NCBI GenBank assembly: GCA_023105745.1
Contig: JALGQZ010000014.1
Coordinates: 4,063,888 to 4,127,887 of the forward strand
Direction: 5' to 3'
Source of the DNA: Austropuccinia psidii
Lineage: Eukaryota > Basidiomycota > Pucciniomycetes > Pucciniales > Sphaerophragmiaceae
DNA: 64,000 nucleotides
Positions within the stretch are counted from its first letter, which is position 1. Every line of letters begins with the position of its first letter. The position numbers and the translations under genes were made by a program. Positions 1-12,134 of this stretch are shown one piece after another. The notes beneath the pieces were generated by a model. The model was not told where the DNA came from and ran no database searches. It was given only the letters and a program-made list of their open reading frames with translations.

Positions 1-1838
1 GAGATAATTATACCCCACAGGAAGGGTAATATCAGACTCAACCCAGAGCTTGTAGTGCTTAAAGATGCCCACATCCAAGGGGTTTTACTGGGAACAGATT
101 ACCAGAGGATGTATGGAATAGATATTTACAACAGTAAAAATAGGCACATCACCATAGGTACTAACAAGGAAAAGAAATTTTCACTTGAAATATACCAGAT
201 ATCTTCTCAGGATCCACTGGAAGAACTTCTGAAGGAATTCAGAGAGGGACAGTTTAGCACTACCCTCACCAGTAAACAAAAACTAAGTTTACTGAAGATG
301 CTGAGAAAGAACAGACCAGCATTTGCCATTGGTGAAGAACCATTAGGCAAGATCAAAGGCCATGATATAGAACTATATCTGGATGTGGAAAGGCCTTATC
401 CACCCATGCTGAGAAGACCTCCTTATCCAGCAAGCCTGGAAACCAGAAAAGAAATTGAGAAACACATCAATGAACTCCTGGATATGGATGTCATCAGGAA
501 GATTGGACATAATGAAATAGTGGAAATCACCACTCCTGTCCTACTCACTTGGCATGATGGCAAATCTAGATTGTGTGGAGACTTCAGAGACCTGAATAAC
601 TACACAAAAGCAGACAGGTACCCTATACCAAGGATACCTCATGCCTTGGATAAGCTAGCCAAAGCCAAATACATAAACAAGATGGATTGTATGAAAGGCT
701 TCCACCAAAATGGAGTTAAACAAAACTCCATGAAATTACTCAGAATAATATGCCATATGGGCATATATGAGTACACCAGAATGCCATTTGGCATTAAGAA
801 TGCACCAGCCCACTTCCAAAGGATGATGGACACCATATTCCAAGAAGAAATAATGGAAGGCTAGATGGTAGTATATATTGATGATATCATTATATACTCA
901 GAGACATGGGAAGACCATGTACAATACATAGACAGAGCTCTAAGTAAATGTATACCCATCAATCTGAAAATTTCACTCAAAAAGTGTAATTTTGGCCAAC
1001 AAGAGCTACTAGCTCTGGGACATAAAGTCTCAGGTCTTAGTCTAGCAATTGACCAGAACAAAGTAGCAGAAGTACTGCAAAAGCCAGTACCAAAGAACAT
1101 CAAAGAGATGCAATCTTTCCTTGGGTTTGCTAGCTACTATAGAAACCATATCAAAGGTTTTGCACACATAACTAGTAGTTTATACAAGTTATGTTCAAAA
1201 GATGTAGTTTTTGAAATAACCAAGGAGAGGAGGGATGCATATGAGAGAATCAAGTATGAACTCACCAATGCACCAGTGCTCATCTTACCTGACTTTGAAC
1301 TACCATTCAAGCTATATATAGATGCAGCATGCAGCCAAGGCTTAGGAGCAGCCCTTCACCAAAGACAAATTGTGGATGGTGAACCAAGAGAGGGTGTAAT
1401 ATGATACATCTCTAGGCAACTGAAAGATTCAGAAGCCAGGTATGGGGCCACCCAGACTGAATGTCTATGTCTAGTCTGGGCTCTAGAAAAACTCCATTAT
1501 TATTTGGAGGGTGCAGTCTTTGAAGTCTACACAGATTGCACAGCCTTGAAGTCTTTACTAAACATGAAGACTACTAATAGACATATGATGAGATGGCAAA
1601 TAGCTATCCAGGAGTATAGAGGGAACATGACCATCATATACAAGGAAGGTAAAAGCCATACCAATGCAGATGGCCTCAGCAGATGGCCGCTGGACAATGT
1701 CAAGAGCAATCCAGCTTATGACCCAGAAGTTGCAGCCAAAATCCCTATCCATTTCATGGAAATAGATAGGAGAAGGAACTTCAGATTTTCTGAATGGGCA
1801 CCAGGGAATGGTACCTTTGACAGTGGAAACACTGATTC
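1..1838 (+). pseudogene. Element A gag-pol, part 1: end of protease, reverse transcriptase, RNase H (broken)
   Basis: Frame 1 is coding from base 1. The segment holds the tail of the retropepsin domain, the RT palm (motif YIDDIIIY near 880-900, the catalytic Y-x-D-D box), the RT connection and an RNase H domain starting near YIDAACSQG (about 1315). Two in-frame stops break it: TAG at 862-864, where sibling copies have Trp (TGG), directly before the YIDD box, and TGA at 1402-1404, where siblings have Cys before YISRQ. The frame is otherwise preserved to the B insertion at 1838, which lies in the spacer between RNase H and integrase. The full-length relative E shows that about 860 N-terminal residues are missing beyond the window edge. 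With these stops the copy cannot make a complete Pol unless readthrough occurs. Confidence 0.93.
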
Positions 1839-3266
1839 TGTCAGGTTGATACTATGATAAAGGTATAACTAGGCTAATTACAACTTTATCTGTGTATGTG
1901 ACATGGCAAAAAATGATTTAAAAAGTTTTATAAAGATGTTATAATAAAATAAAAGGGTTCTACTATTGAGAAATAGTAGTGGTGAGTGCTATTGAGAACC
2001 CTGCGTGCAGGCTTTATCTGTTGGATTACAATAATAAAGTCTACAATAATTAAGATTATAATTATACCTGATTATTTAACCAAGAGTAAAACTGTTTTTG
2101 ACAGTTTACTACATAGGTTATTCAAGAGCAGGATGAGGAAAGGCTTTTGGCTGTGAAAAGCCCTCCTTTTATCCTAAAATTGAGGTGGAAAGGCTGCTAG
2201 ACCTTTCCACGTAGAGGAAGTGAAGATTTTTCACTCTCTATGACAGGCTTTTGGTTTGCAAACAGCCTGTATACCCTGTATTGCCCTCAGATGTGGTTTT
2301 GAAACTACATCTGGGCAGTTTTCACCAATACAGGGTGAAAATTTTCATCTGGGGACCTCACAGCCTGATTCTGACGTGTATGACGCGTAGAATGCTGTAC
2401 AGAAACTGTATGGGACCCCAGTATTGACTGACATATGAGGTATTGAAGTAAAAAAATGCTTCTTCGTCTATTTGACACCTCATATTCATGGTTATGGGAT
2501 ATTATCCCATGGTAAGGCTGTATCTGACAGCAGGTGGGATTTTGACCTTAAAATGGTCATAACTCTGTCCGTTTTTGAGATATCAAGCTCGAAGTTGGTT
2601 CATTGAATAGCTCTGTATGAGCTCTACACAATGGTACCCAACTTGACATGGTTATCATTAAATATGACAAAGTTATCCCATGTACAAGTATTTTTGTACA
2701 TTGGCGTGGTCTGGTCAAAAGCTGTATTAAGCTTGTTTGGCCAATAACTTCTGTTGAGGTTGAGTTATAAGGAAATGGATGGCACCATCAGATAGCCCTG
2801 ATTGTGCTCTTTCCAAAAAGACCCCACTTTAGGTATCTCACACTAAAACTGTAAAAGTTAGATGAGAGGTGAATGTTTTGTTCACCCTTATTTGGTCTGA
2901 ATTTGACCATAACTCAAGTAATACTGGTGCTAGCTCAGTTTGGCTGGTACCATTGGATAGCCCTGGCTTAGAGCTTCATTTTGAATACCCATTTGATGGG
3001 GTTAAGCCTCTCCTTCTAGACTTTAGATGGGAGGTGAAAATTAAGGTTTATGCTCAGCAATAACTTTGAGCAGGAATAACTTTGTTATTTCTTGTCCTAT
3101 GGTAATGGGACTTATATTTTCAGAAAGAGGTGAGTTTCCTCTTTCTTTTGATACCTTTTGAGCTAATTTGGCTCAGCTCCATGTTTTGGTGGTATTTTGG
3201 CTATACCATTGGTTTATGGTATTTTGGCTGTCATGCTTGTGCTCTGGTTTTGAGTCACAGGCTGAC
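1839..3266 (-). repeat. Element B 3' LTR (1428 bp)
   Basis: On the plus strand it starts TGTCAGGTTGATACTATG and ends GAGTCACAGGCTGACA, so the terminal inverted repeat is TGTCAG/CTGACA. It is nearly the same as 12728-14156. It contains the family-1 hairpin (CCTGTATTGG ... CCAATACAGG around an inner CAGATGTGGTTT/AAACCACATCTG stem). Immediately after it, 3267-3280 is pyrimidine-rich on the plus strand, i.e. a polypurine tract on the coding strand. Confidence 0.96.
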
Positions 3267-3290
3267 ATACCCTCCCTCTAAAAAGGCTCA

Positions 3291-5455
3291 TCATTGATGA
3301 GACTGTTCAGTCCTCCTACAGGCTCTGAATCTCCTTAGATGAAGGTTCCCATCTGGTATGGCATCTTCTGCCAACCATTTGTCTTTGTCAGCTGTCTGGT
3401 TCTTGAATCTGACTAGATATTGTCTCTGATCCTTCTCATTGAGTCTGATTTTTCTGGCCCTGATGATTTTACTCACAGGTCCAGGAGAGTCTTCTACTTC
3501 CACTATTTCTGGTGGAGTGATGTTTTTCTTCCTGGAGGGGAATTTATCCTCCTCTGTTTGGAAGTATGGTTTGACCAGGCTTACTGGAAAGACTGGGTGT
3601 TTCCTAGAAAACTCCTCAGTGAGCTTGACCTCTACTGCATTCTTCCCTATCAACTTAATGATAGTGAAGGGCCCTACAAATGAGTCTCTCATTTTCTTGG
3701 GTCCTTTGAGATCGTTAAAGTTTAGTGTAGACACTAACACCTGGTCCCCTTCCTTGAAGTCAGGTTCCATATGTGATTTGTCCCACCTCTGCTTATTATA
3801 CTCTTTGGCCTCAGCTATGCATTTGGCAGCAGTATCACAGGCTTTCTTCCACATATCATGGAAGTCTTTGGCTGTGGGGTGGATGGTCAGAAGATTTTTC
3901 TACAAGTGATCCACTGGTAAAAGGGGATTCCACCCTTTCTCTACCAGTGCAGGTGTTCTTCCTGTGGTAGAGTGCTGGCTTGTATTATAAGCCAGTTGAA
4001 CTGCTGGTAAGAGGGTGACCCAATCATGGGTATATCCCTCATGGTCCTTGTATTCCATGCCATAGGCACAGAACCTCCTGAGGATGTCCTCCATTGTTTG
4101 GATCATCCTCTCAGCTAGGCCATCTGTTTGTGGATGGTAAGCTGTGGAAAAAGCAGGCTTGGTGCCAAGCATGTCATATAAATTGGTCCAAAATTCAGAT
4201 GTGAATTTTGGGTCCCTGTCACTAATTATGATCTTAGGGACTCCACAGGTGGATATGATGTTATTCCAAAATAACAGAGCAGTGTCCATGGCTGTGTCCT
4301 CTTTATGGCATGGTAGACATCTCATGCTCTTGCTGAACCTATCAACTATGATTAAGCAGGCATTGTAGTTTTCGTTGCCTCCTGGGACAAGTCCTGTGAC
4401 CCAGTCCATGTTGATGGTTTCCCATGGGTGTTTGGGTTCTTCTATGTGTTGAAGCAACCCATATTTCTTCCCATGCTTTCTATTTGCCTTTTGGCATCTT
4501 TCACAAGTGTTGATGTATTCACTCAACTCTTGCTCCCACTTGGGCCACCAAGCTGTGCTTGCTACCCTCTCTTTAGTCCTGTCTTCACTCATGTGTCCCA
4601 TGTAGGGGCAGTCATGGCATTCCTGCAGGATTAAAGAGATGTGGTCTCTGTCTATCACTGTGAGTGCACTGGTGTGCTTATCTCTGTGATAAATCAGGCC
4701 ATCTATAAGGAAGAATTTATTGTCCTTATAGGCCCTCAACCAGGGTTCCTCCAGCTGGGTTTCCAGTTCTGGGCTCCTGTATTTTTGTTGAAGGAGTTGG
4801 AGTAGTATGCTACACTGTTTGTGTTTAGCATATGATTTCAGCACTGTATTGAAAAATTCATTGTGCAGTGCTGAGGAACTTATTCCCAGTATGGGGGTTT
4901 CTGTCCCTTCTGAATCAGTGTTTCCATTGTCAAGGGTACCACTCCCTGGTGCCCATTCAGAGAATCTGAAGTTCTTCTTCCTATTTATTTCCATAAAATG
5001 GATAGGAATTTTTGCAGAAACTTCAGGGTCATAAGCTAAATTGCTTTTGACATTGTCCAGTGGCCATCTGCTAAGGCCATCTGCATTGGTATGGCTTTTA
5101 CACTCTTTGTATATGATGGTCATGTTCCCTCTATACTCCTGGATGGCTATTTGCCATCTCAGCATGTGTCTATTAGTAGTCTTCATGTTTAGTAAAGACT
5201 TCAAGGCTGTGCAGTCTGTGTAGACTTCAAAGACTGCACCCTCCAAATAATAATGGAGTTTTTCTAGAGCCCAGACTAGACATAGACATTCTGTCTGGGT
5301 GGCCCCATACCTAGCTTCTGAATCTTTCAGCTGCCTGGAGATGTTACATATCACACCTTCTCTTGGTTCACCATCCACAATTTGTCTTTGGTAAAGGGCT
5401 GCTCCCAAGCCTTGGCCGCATGCTGCATCTATATATAACTTGAATGGTAGTTCAA
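3291..5455 (-). pseudogene. Element B gag-pol, distal part: RNase H, integrase, chromodomain-like C-terminus
   Basis: This is the downstream half of B pol, separated from the RT half by element I. In order it encodes the rest of RNase H (starts [11 protein letters not shown]), the integrase HHCC zinc region (HDCPYMGHM ... TCERCQK), the integrase core with the D,D,E residues ([24 protein letters not shown]), the GPF/Y-type module ([10 protein letters not shown]) and a C-terminal chromodomain-like tail ([11 protein letters not shown] ... YLVRFKNQ). A TAG at 3900-3902 replaces Lys in DHLKKNLL and would truncate the protein before the GPF module. The frame is otherwise intact, and the junction with 8090-8095 is exact once I is removed. 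Confidence 0.93.
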
Positions 5456-6043
5456 TGTTAGCTGGCGCCTCTTTCGTGGCTTCCAGACTAAAGTATTAGT
5501 AATTTTAATAAACTAATTTTAAGTGGAATACTATTAATTTTGATTTAATAGACGCGTCACTAATTTTATAACTATGTACTGTTGGTATTTAATCTTCAAC
5601 AATACTATAAATGGTAAAAGTGAATTTAATCACTTAAAAGGTGAGAGCGCTAATATTTCTAAAATAAAATTTAAATGATTTGAAATGTAAAAATATAATT
5701 GGTAAGAGCTCTGAGGATTAATTCAAAGAGAATTAATCCTCTTTAAATGTTGTAATTACAAATTTGAAATCAAAACAATGTAAAAGAATTCTGTTTTGAA
5801 TGAAGAAAGATTTGCTATGGTAACAGGAGCAAATGTAACAACAAAATTAATGACATAGTGGGAGCATATACTATGACACATTGAGTGATTAGTCATAGAA
5901 ACATGATTTAATTCATATTATAATAATATGAATTGAGGTATTTGAAATTTATACAAAATAAAGAAAGAAAATGAGACGAAAATTTAAAGAAAGTATTTGG
6001 AGTCTGTATAGCAGGTAAAGGTTTACAAGCTTGCAGGCTCACA
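5456..6043. repeat. Element I left LTR (588 bp)
   Basis: Begins TGTTAGCTGGCGCCTC and ends GCAGGCTCACA. It is rich in perfect inverted repeats: 12-bp arms GAGGATTAATTC/GAATTAATCCTC (5713-5741), a 25-bp palindrome with a single central base at 5920-5944, and GACGCGTC near 5550. It matches 7502-8089 with about 11 substitutions and no length change. Confidence 0.95.
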
Positions 6044-6075
6044 TTTGGTAATACTAAAAAAATGCTTTAGTTATG

Positions 6076-7281
6076 TTAATAATAACAACTGTATTCCTGT
6101 ATAATTTTCATGATAACATCTTGAGTTGTTGAATTATGAAAATAAAGTTCGTCTCTTGTTGTATAATCTGAATCATAGAAATTGTTACAAATTTGTATTT
6201 CTTCTTCATTTAGAAATTCAAAATAAAATTTTTCTTTGCGTTTTTTTATTTTTTTATTGTAATTTTTCAATCGATTGTAGTCTTTATTTGGAAATAATAA
6301 CTTATCAATGTCTATTGCAATGTTCTTTAAAGTATTTGATATTGTTTCCTTCAGTGTTGTAGATTGTCCGATTGCCCTCTTCGCTATAAATCTTTGAATT
6401 TCATTTTTTATTTTGATTTCATCAAAAATTCTATTCTCTTTGTTAATACTCTTTTCATTATTTACAGTAATCGTCTTATCTAGTGCTTTACTGAGGTCTG
6501 AGTTGATGTTGGAGCCAGTGCAAATGGTAGTAGGTCGTGATTTTTCTTCTTTTATATTGTAGATCTCATTATTATTAGTGTCAGGTTGATTACTACTCAA
6601 GGTTCTTTTGTTAATATTATTAATTGTTGTTTTAGTACTGGTATCATTATTTGTTTTGATAGTACTCGTCTTAGTCTCCTTGCTATTAATACTAGTTTCT
6701 CTTGTATGAATGGTTTTGCTAACGAAAACTGGAAGATCATTAGAGTTAATAGACTCATCAAGTTTTGGTTTCCCATTGTTGCGGTGGAGAGGAGATTGTC
6801 CATTCTCCACGCAATGAAGTATTGACCAACATTCTGAAGCTGTATTAGTAGCTGTTCCGTTGTCAACGTTTGAGTTACGTTGATGTTTTTGCTTCGTTGC
6901 TAAGTTTTTTTGTTGTTTACTACCAGATTGAAATCCTGTAAATTGATAGGACTTGAAATTAAAGTCTTTGGTGGTCCTGGGACTTCTGGATTTAATATTT
7001 GCAGTAGGACGCAAAGATAAATCATCATAGCTACAAGATTCATCATAGGAATGGTCTTTTTTCCAGGCTTCCGACCGAGCTGTAGGCTTCTTTCCCCGGC
7101 GACGAGAGGTAGAATGGTCTAAAGAATAGTTACTGGTCATCATTTTGGATAGATGACCAGTAACAATGCTTAAGTCTTTCATGAACAAAGACAAGCGTTG
7201 AAAAGCCTCAATTTCAGGGGGGGCCATGGTCATCAAAACTTGATTGTTGGCGTTGGAAGATGGTACTGATGGTTCCAACAA
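6076..7281 (-). CDS. Orphan 401-codon ORF of element I, function unknown
   Basis: This is the only long reading frame in element I, and I do not recognise it. The start is placed near 7281; in-frame Met codons follow within about 20 residues (M at TMAPPEIEAF). The N-terminal quarter contains a basic cluster (SRRRGKK) and is Ser/Lys-rich. The middle (residues about 130-270) is Asn/Thr/Ser/Lys-rich and probably disordered. The last 120 residues look more ordered, with alternating charged and hydrophobic positions and a Lys-rich stretch (KKIKKRKEK) followed by an acidic, aromatic tail ending YSCYY. There is no CCHC knuckle, protease DSG or RT motif. It could be a highly diverged Gag-like protein that packages the element, or a captured gene. 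The plus-strand frames are short, so the minus reading is preferred. Confidence 0.6.
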   Translation of the reverse strand: MLEPSVPSSNANNQVLMTMAPPEIEAFQRLSLFMKDLSIVTGHLSKMMTSNYSLDHSTSRRRGKKPTARSEAWKKDHSYDESCSYDDLSLRPTANIKSRSPRTTKDFNFKSYQFTGFQSGSKQQKNLATKQKHQRNSNVDNGTATNTASECWSILHCVENGQSPLHRNNGKPKLDESINSNDLPVFVSKTIHTRETSINSKETKTSTIKTNNDTSTKTTINNINKRTLSSNQPDTNNNEIYNIKEEKSRPTTICTGSNINSDLSKALDKTITVNNEKSINKENRIFDEIKIKNEIQRFIAKRAIGQSTTLKETISNTLKNIAIDIDKLLFPNKDYNRLKNYNKKIKKRKEKFYFEFLNEEEIQICNNFYDSDYTTRDELYFHNSTTQDVIMKIIQEYSCYY

Positions 7282-7501
7282 GATTTTGAAAAAAAATATA
7301 GTTTTGGTATTAAGTCTTCAAAGCTATAGAATAATAATAAAAATTAGAATCAGTATTGTAACGTTGATTCTTGATTTTTGATGAAAGAGTTAGTTATAGA
7401 AAAACTATATATTATTAATTAGGTATTCAAATCGTCTAATTAATTTATTAAATATAATTAATTAATTAATCAAATATAATATAAAATTTTAATATATTAA
7501 A

Positions 7502-8089
7502 TGTTAGCTGGCGCCTCTTTCGTGGCTTCCAGACTAAAGTATTACTAATTTTAATAAACTAATTTGAAGTGGAATACTATTAATTTTAATTTAATAGACG
7601 CGTCACTAATTTTATAACTATGTACTGTTGGTATTTAGGCTTCAACAATACTATAAATGGTAAAAGTGAATTTAATCACTTAAAAGGTGAGAGTGCTAAT
7701 ATTTCTAAAATAAAATTTAAATGATTTTAAATTTAAAAACATAATTGGTAAGAGCTCTGAGGATTAATTCAAAGAGAATTAATCCTCTTTAAATGTTGTA
7801 ATTACAAATTTGAAATCAAAACAATGTAAAAGAATTCTGTTTTGAATGAAGAAAGATTTGCTATGGTAACAGGAGCAAATGTAACAACAAAATTAATGAC
7901 ATAGTGGGAGCATATACTATGACACATTGAGTGATTAGTCATAGAAACAAGATTTAATTTATATTATAATAATATGAATTGAGGTATTTGAAATTTATAC
8001 AAAATAAAGAAAGAAAATGAGACGAAAATTTAAAGAAAGTATTTGGAGTCTGTATAGCAGGTAAAGGTTTACAAGCTTGCAGGCTCACA
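7502..8089. repeat. Element I right LTR (588 bp)
   Basis: Same ends and length as 5456-6043. The 12-bp hairpin is conserved at 7759-7787. The 25-bp palindrome seen in the left copy has one C-to-T change here. It is followed directly by TSD TTCAA. Confidence 0.95.
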
Positions 8090-11000
8090 TTCAAAGTCAG
8101 GCAAGATGAGCACAGGTGCATTTGTGAGTTCATATTTTATCCTCTCATATGCATCCATCCTTTCCTTCGTTATTTCAAAAACTACATCCTTTGAGCATAA
8201 CTTGTATAAACTACTAGTTATGGGGGCAAAGTTTTTGATGTGGTTTCTATAGTAGCTAGCAAATCCAAGGAAAGATTGCATCTCTTTGATGTTCTTTGGT
8301 ACTGGCTTTTGCAGTCCTGCTGCTACTTTGTTCTGGTCAATTGCCAGACTAAGGCCTGAGACTTTGTGTCCTAGAGCTAGTAGCTCTTGTTGGCCAAAAT
8401 TACACTTTTTAAGTGAAATTTTCAGATTGATGGGTTTACATTTACTTAGCACTCTGTCTATCTATTGTACATGGTCTTCCCATGTCTCTGAGTATATAAT
8501 GATATCATCAATATACACTACCATCCAGCCTTCCATTATTTCTTCTTGAAATATGGTGTCCATCATCCTTTGGAAGTGGGCTGGTGCATTCGTGATGCCA
8601 AATGGCATCCTGGTGTACTCATATATGCCCATATGGCATATTATTCTGAGTAGTTTCATGGAGTTTGGTTTAACTCCATTTTGGTGGAAGCCTTTCATAC
8701 AATCAATCTTGGTTATGTATTTGGCTTTGGCGAGCTTATCCAAGGCATGAGGTATCCTTGGTATAGGGTACCTGTCTGCTTTTGTGTAGTTATTCAGGGC
8801 TCTGAAATCTCCACACAATCTAGACTTGCCATCATGCCAGGTGATTAGGACAGGAGTGGTGATTTCCACTATTTCATTATGTCCAATCTTCCTAATGACA
8901 TCCATGTCCAGGAGTTCATTGATATGTTTCTCAATCTCTTTCCTGGTCTCCAGACTTGCTGGGTAAGGGGGTCTCCTTAACATGGGTGGATAAGGCCTTT
9001 CTACATCCAGATACAGTTCTATATCATGGCCTTTGATCTTGCCTAATGGTTCTTCACCAATGGCAAATGCTGGTCTATTCTTCCTCAGCATCTTCAGTAA
9101 ACTTAGCTTTTGTTTACTGGTGAGGGTAGTGCTAAACTGTCCCTGTCTGAATTCTTTCAGAAGTTCTTCCAGTGGGTCCTGAGAAGATATCTGATATATA
9201 TCAAGAGAAAATTTCTTTTCCTTGTTAGTACCAATGGTAATATGCCTATTTTTACTGTTGTAAATATCTATGCCATACATCCTCTGGTAATCTGTTCCCA
9301 GTAAAAACCCTTGGATGTGGGCATCTTCAAGCACTACAAACTCTGGGTTGAGTCTGATATTACCTTTTCTGTGGGGTATAATTATCTCTTTGATAATTGT
9401 CCCAATAGAGGTCATCTTTCCAGGTGCACTCTTAAAGTTCTTTGCCTTGGTGGGCAAGAGTTCTTTTTCCAAGTTTGGGAAGTGGTTATCCAGATAGGTT
9501 CTGCCCACTATGGAGCAGTGTGCTCCACTGTCAATGATCAGTGGGTGCTGAGCAATGTCAATACATACAGTCATTTTTGTGGCTGTTCCATGTATATATG
9601 CCATTCCTTTGGTTGGTGTAACCAGGAATGTTTGTGCATCTTGTGTATGTTTACACAAGTCCTTTTTGGCAGTGTCTTGTGGCATGCCTGCTTCCAACTG
9701 TATATCCTGGATTTCTAATGGGGTTTCCTCTTGGTATTCCACTAGAGGTTCCTCTCTTGGGTGTTGATCATCATCAGATAGTTCTCTGATGGCATCTCCC
9801 ATAGAGTCTGATTCAGAATCCTCTGTTGGAGGTTCTTCTTCAGGGACTTTTTCTATAGCATAGACTTTCTTCTTTGCTTTTGGACAGTTGTTGGAATAGT
9901 GGTCTGTTGAACCACAATTGTGACAAGAATTCTTCTTCTTTGCCACTTCTGCCACTCTTTCTCTATGTTTGTCTTTAAACTCCACCCTGAAAGGTTGTTT
10001 CTCCTTGAAACTATTGCTTCTATATGGGGTGAATTTCCCTATATTTGTCCTTTTCCTTATGTCTTGTAAGGTATTGGCTATATCATCTAGAGTGCAATTT
10101 TGGTTGCATCTGCACTTTACTGCATGCTCTAGTTCTCCTGGCAGTTGTGTCAGAAGTTTATGATTCCTCATTTGAATGTTCACTTGAGGATCAATGGCTT
10201 TAAGTCTTTTAGACTGTCTGAGACACCACTCATATGGATCTTTGTCCACAGAGTATTTGTCATTTTCAAATGACATGGTCTTTTGCCATATCCAAGTTCC
10301 ATTACTGTACTTTTGGATTATTTGACTTTTCCACCATGGCCAATTTCTTCTGCCATGGATTTCTTTCATTTCAGTGTACCATATACTTGCATGACCTTTA
10401 AATGCAGTATTCAGTCTAGCAGTAATCCAGTAATCTGGTATGCTTGGTACATCAATGAAGAGTCCATCAATATAATCTATGAGTTCCATATGATCATATT
10501 CTACTGATCCAGAGAATTTGGGCCAGTCTGAGGCCTCAGGAAGCTGTTTCAAGGCTTCCTTCTCTGAATAAGACATGCCATCTCCATCCTGGTATTGTGA
10601 TGGAGATCTTGCCTTATTCAACAACATGGCATCTGGTTTGATGTCATCTGGTTGATATGGATTCTCCATAGCTTGGCCTTGTGGTTGGGGCTTTAAGCTA
10701 TGGTAGGCATCAAACAATTTGTTGATGTCTTGGTTCAGACACTCCCTGTCCCTGCTGCTATGGTGTTGTTCTTCAGAGACTTGATTCAGTCTCTTGTTGG
10801 TTTCTTCAGAGGGTTTGCTCAGTTGAGCATATCCTTCCTGAAGGTTTTTAACTATCTGCTCCAATGAGGCTTGAGTTTTTCTCATCCTCTCTTGGGCAGT
10901 TGCAAATTCTGCAGCCTGCTTTGCAGATTGCTCAGCATATTGGGACATTTGCAACCACAGTGTGTCACTGTTGATGTTGCTCTCAGATGTGATAATGTTA

Positions 11001-11785
11001 TTTTCAGTCTGATTGGGGGTAATGTTTCTATTACTAGGACTACTGATTCTAGAGTGGTTTACAACTACTTCTGGTTCTTGTGTACTTCTTTTACCAAATC
11101 TAACAGCTTCTGGATCATGGGGTCTGACTCTTTCCTCCTCTGGTTGAAGGAGGCTTTGTTCTTGCCCTTGTTGCCTTGTCTTCTCCTGGAAACCTCCTGG
11201 AATTGTGAAGAATGGTGACTCTTGGCCACTGATCTGCTGGTTTCTGAATGGTGTGAAGCCACTGGAGAGCTGATTTGGCCTGCTCCTGGTGAACCTGAAG
11301 GAATGTGAGTAGGCCCTGTCTGGGTTAACTGTTCCTCTATAGCTTGGATAGTGGCTTGATGCTCCATTATCCTCTGTGCCCTTGCCTCCAGGAGTCTGTG
11401 CTGCCCGGTAGGGTTCCAACCCTTGGTGATTACCATAAGGTCCTTGAAGTCTATCTCTTTGAGACAGATCTTCTGGCAACTTGATCCCAGTTCTGCCCAG
11501 TGAGTTGCTAAATTGAACCTCTTGTTGTCCATGCTCCATTGAAACAAATCTTTGAGGAGTTGGTGGATTTGAAGAACTTGATCCATATCCTTCCAGTCCT
11601 CTGGTTTGAGGTTTCTGTTGAATTGGAGTGTGAATGGCAAGGTTGATATTATCTCCCTCATTGTTTTGCCATCCACCACTGTGTCCAATGTGTCTTCTTT
11701 CAGGTCTTCTGGTTCTAGACATTCCTGCTCTATCCTCTGGCTGGTTCCTTTGGAAGCCAAGGTCTCTGAGGTATGCAGGGGACAT
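8090..11785 (-). pseudogene. Element B gag-pol, proximal part: gag, protease, RT (one internal stop)
   Basis: The frame begins at an ATG (reads [11 protein letters not shown]) and runs 1107 codons to a TAG at 8462-8464, then continues in the same frame to the I insertion at 8094. Rough order: Gln/Ser/Pro-rich N-terminus (1-240, overlapped by ORF2), Gag capsid-like domain (about 400-560, WPKFSGS...YIDGLF), canonical CX2CX4HX4C knuckle (CHNCGSTDHYSNNC, about 618-631), acidic linker, retropepsin with DSGAHC (about 750), then RT to the YIDD box. The stop replaces Tyr in EDHVQYIDR just after the YIDD box and is shared with element F. A TAC-to-TAG change explains it. Apart from this stop the ORF is well preserved. 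Confidence 0.93.
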
Positions 11786-12134
11786 ATCAGTGTTTGCAAG
11801 CAGTCAAAAACTTTATGTTCTTAGGGTATTTACCTTTGACTGTGCCTTGTACAAATTTGTTATCTGCTGATTTGGGCAGTTTTCCTTTGGAGGTTACAAC
11901 TGGGTTAATAATTGTAATCTTCCCTGTACAAGTGGTTAAGGTTGGTTTACCTTGTATTGAAGCAGAGTTTTGTGGTTTTCTACTCCTCTGAGTGGCTATT
12001 GGTGTCCACTTCTTGGCTGTAATGAGGCCTTCACTAAGCCTTTTTCCTTTACCCTTGCTGCCCTCTGGTTCTGAGGGTGTCACTGGTGTGTTGGCCTGTG
12101 ACTGGGCTTCAAGTGGGATGTAGTTTTCTTCCAC
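11065..12134 (-). CDS. Element B ORF1-ORF2, predicted spliced accessory protein (333 aa)
   Basis: ORF1 (ATG at 12134, [13 protein letters not shown]) is small, basic and Lys/Thr/Pro-rich. Its first 301 nt end at AAAG/GTAAAT. Joining across 11833-11766 puts it in frame with ORF2 (11765-11065), which has no ATG at its start and overlaps gag-pol in another frame. The joined length is 1002 nt, exactly 333 codons plus stop. ORF2 shows a conserved core ([35 protein letters not shown]) that is also found in the sister family D, where it is better kept than the overlapping Gag frame. Function is unknown. Expression by splicing is inference from conserved sites. Confidence 0.7.
11766..11833 (-). other. 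Predicted 68-nt intron in element B (contains gag-pol ATG)
   Basis: Donor AAAG/GTAAAT, branch-like CTGAT about 21 nt before the acceptor, acceptor CTCAG/AGACCTTGG. Identical in position to the predicted introns of E and F and equivalent to the one in D. The gag-pol ATG lies inside it, so splicing removes that start codon. Confidence 0.65.

Larger units (their letters stand above)
5456..8089. mobile_element. Element I: 2.6-kb non-autonomous LTR element with orphan ORF, inserted in B
   Basis: Two 588-bp LTRs (5456-6043 and 7502-8089) flank a 1458-bp interior. The 5-bp repeat TTCAA at 5451-5455 and 8090-8094 is the TSD, and the B reading frame is restored when I is removed. LTR ends are TGTTAGC...GCTCACA, an imperfect inverted repeat. 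By eye the LTRs differ at about 11 positions (near 2%). The interior has no RT, integrase or protease, only one long ORF on the minus strand. Orientation is unclear. Read on plus, a TGG-containing primer-site-like stretch (TTTGGTAATAC) follows the left LTR, but no polypurine tract precedes the right one. Read on minus, the ORF is sense but no primer site is obvious. I cannot name an autonomous partner. Confidence 0.95.

Noticed and set aside
3439..3909. Long antisense ORFs opposite pol (here and at 15164, 34873, 57539 and others)
   Set aside because: They mirror well-supported pol domains on the other strand and have no independent motif.
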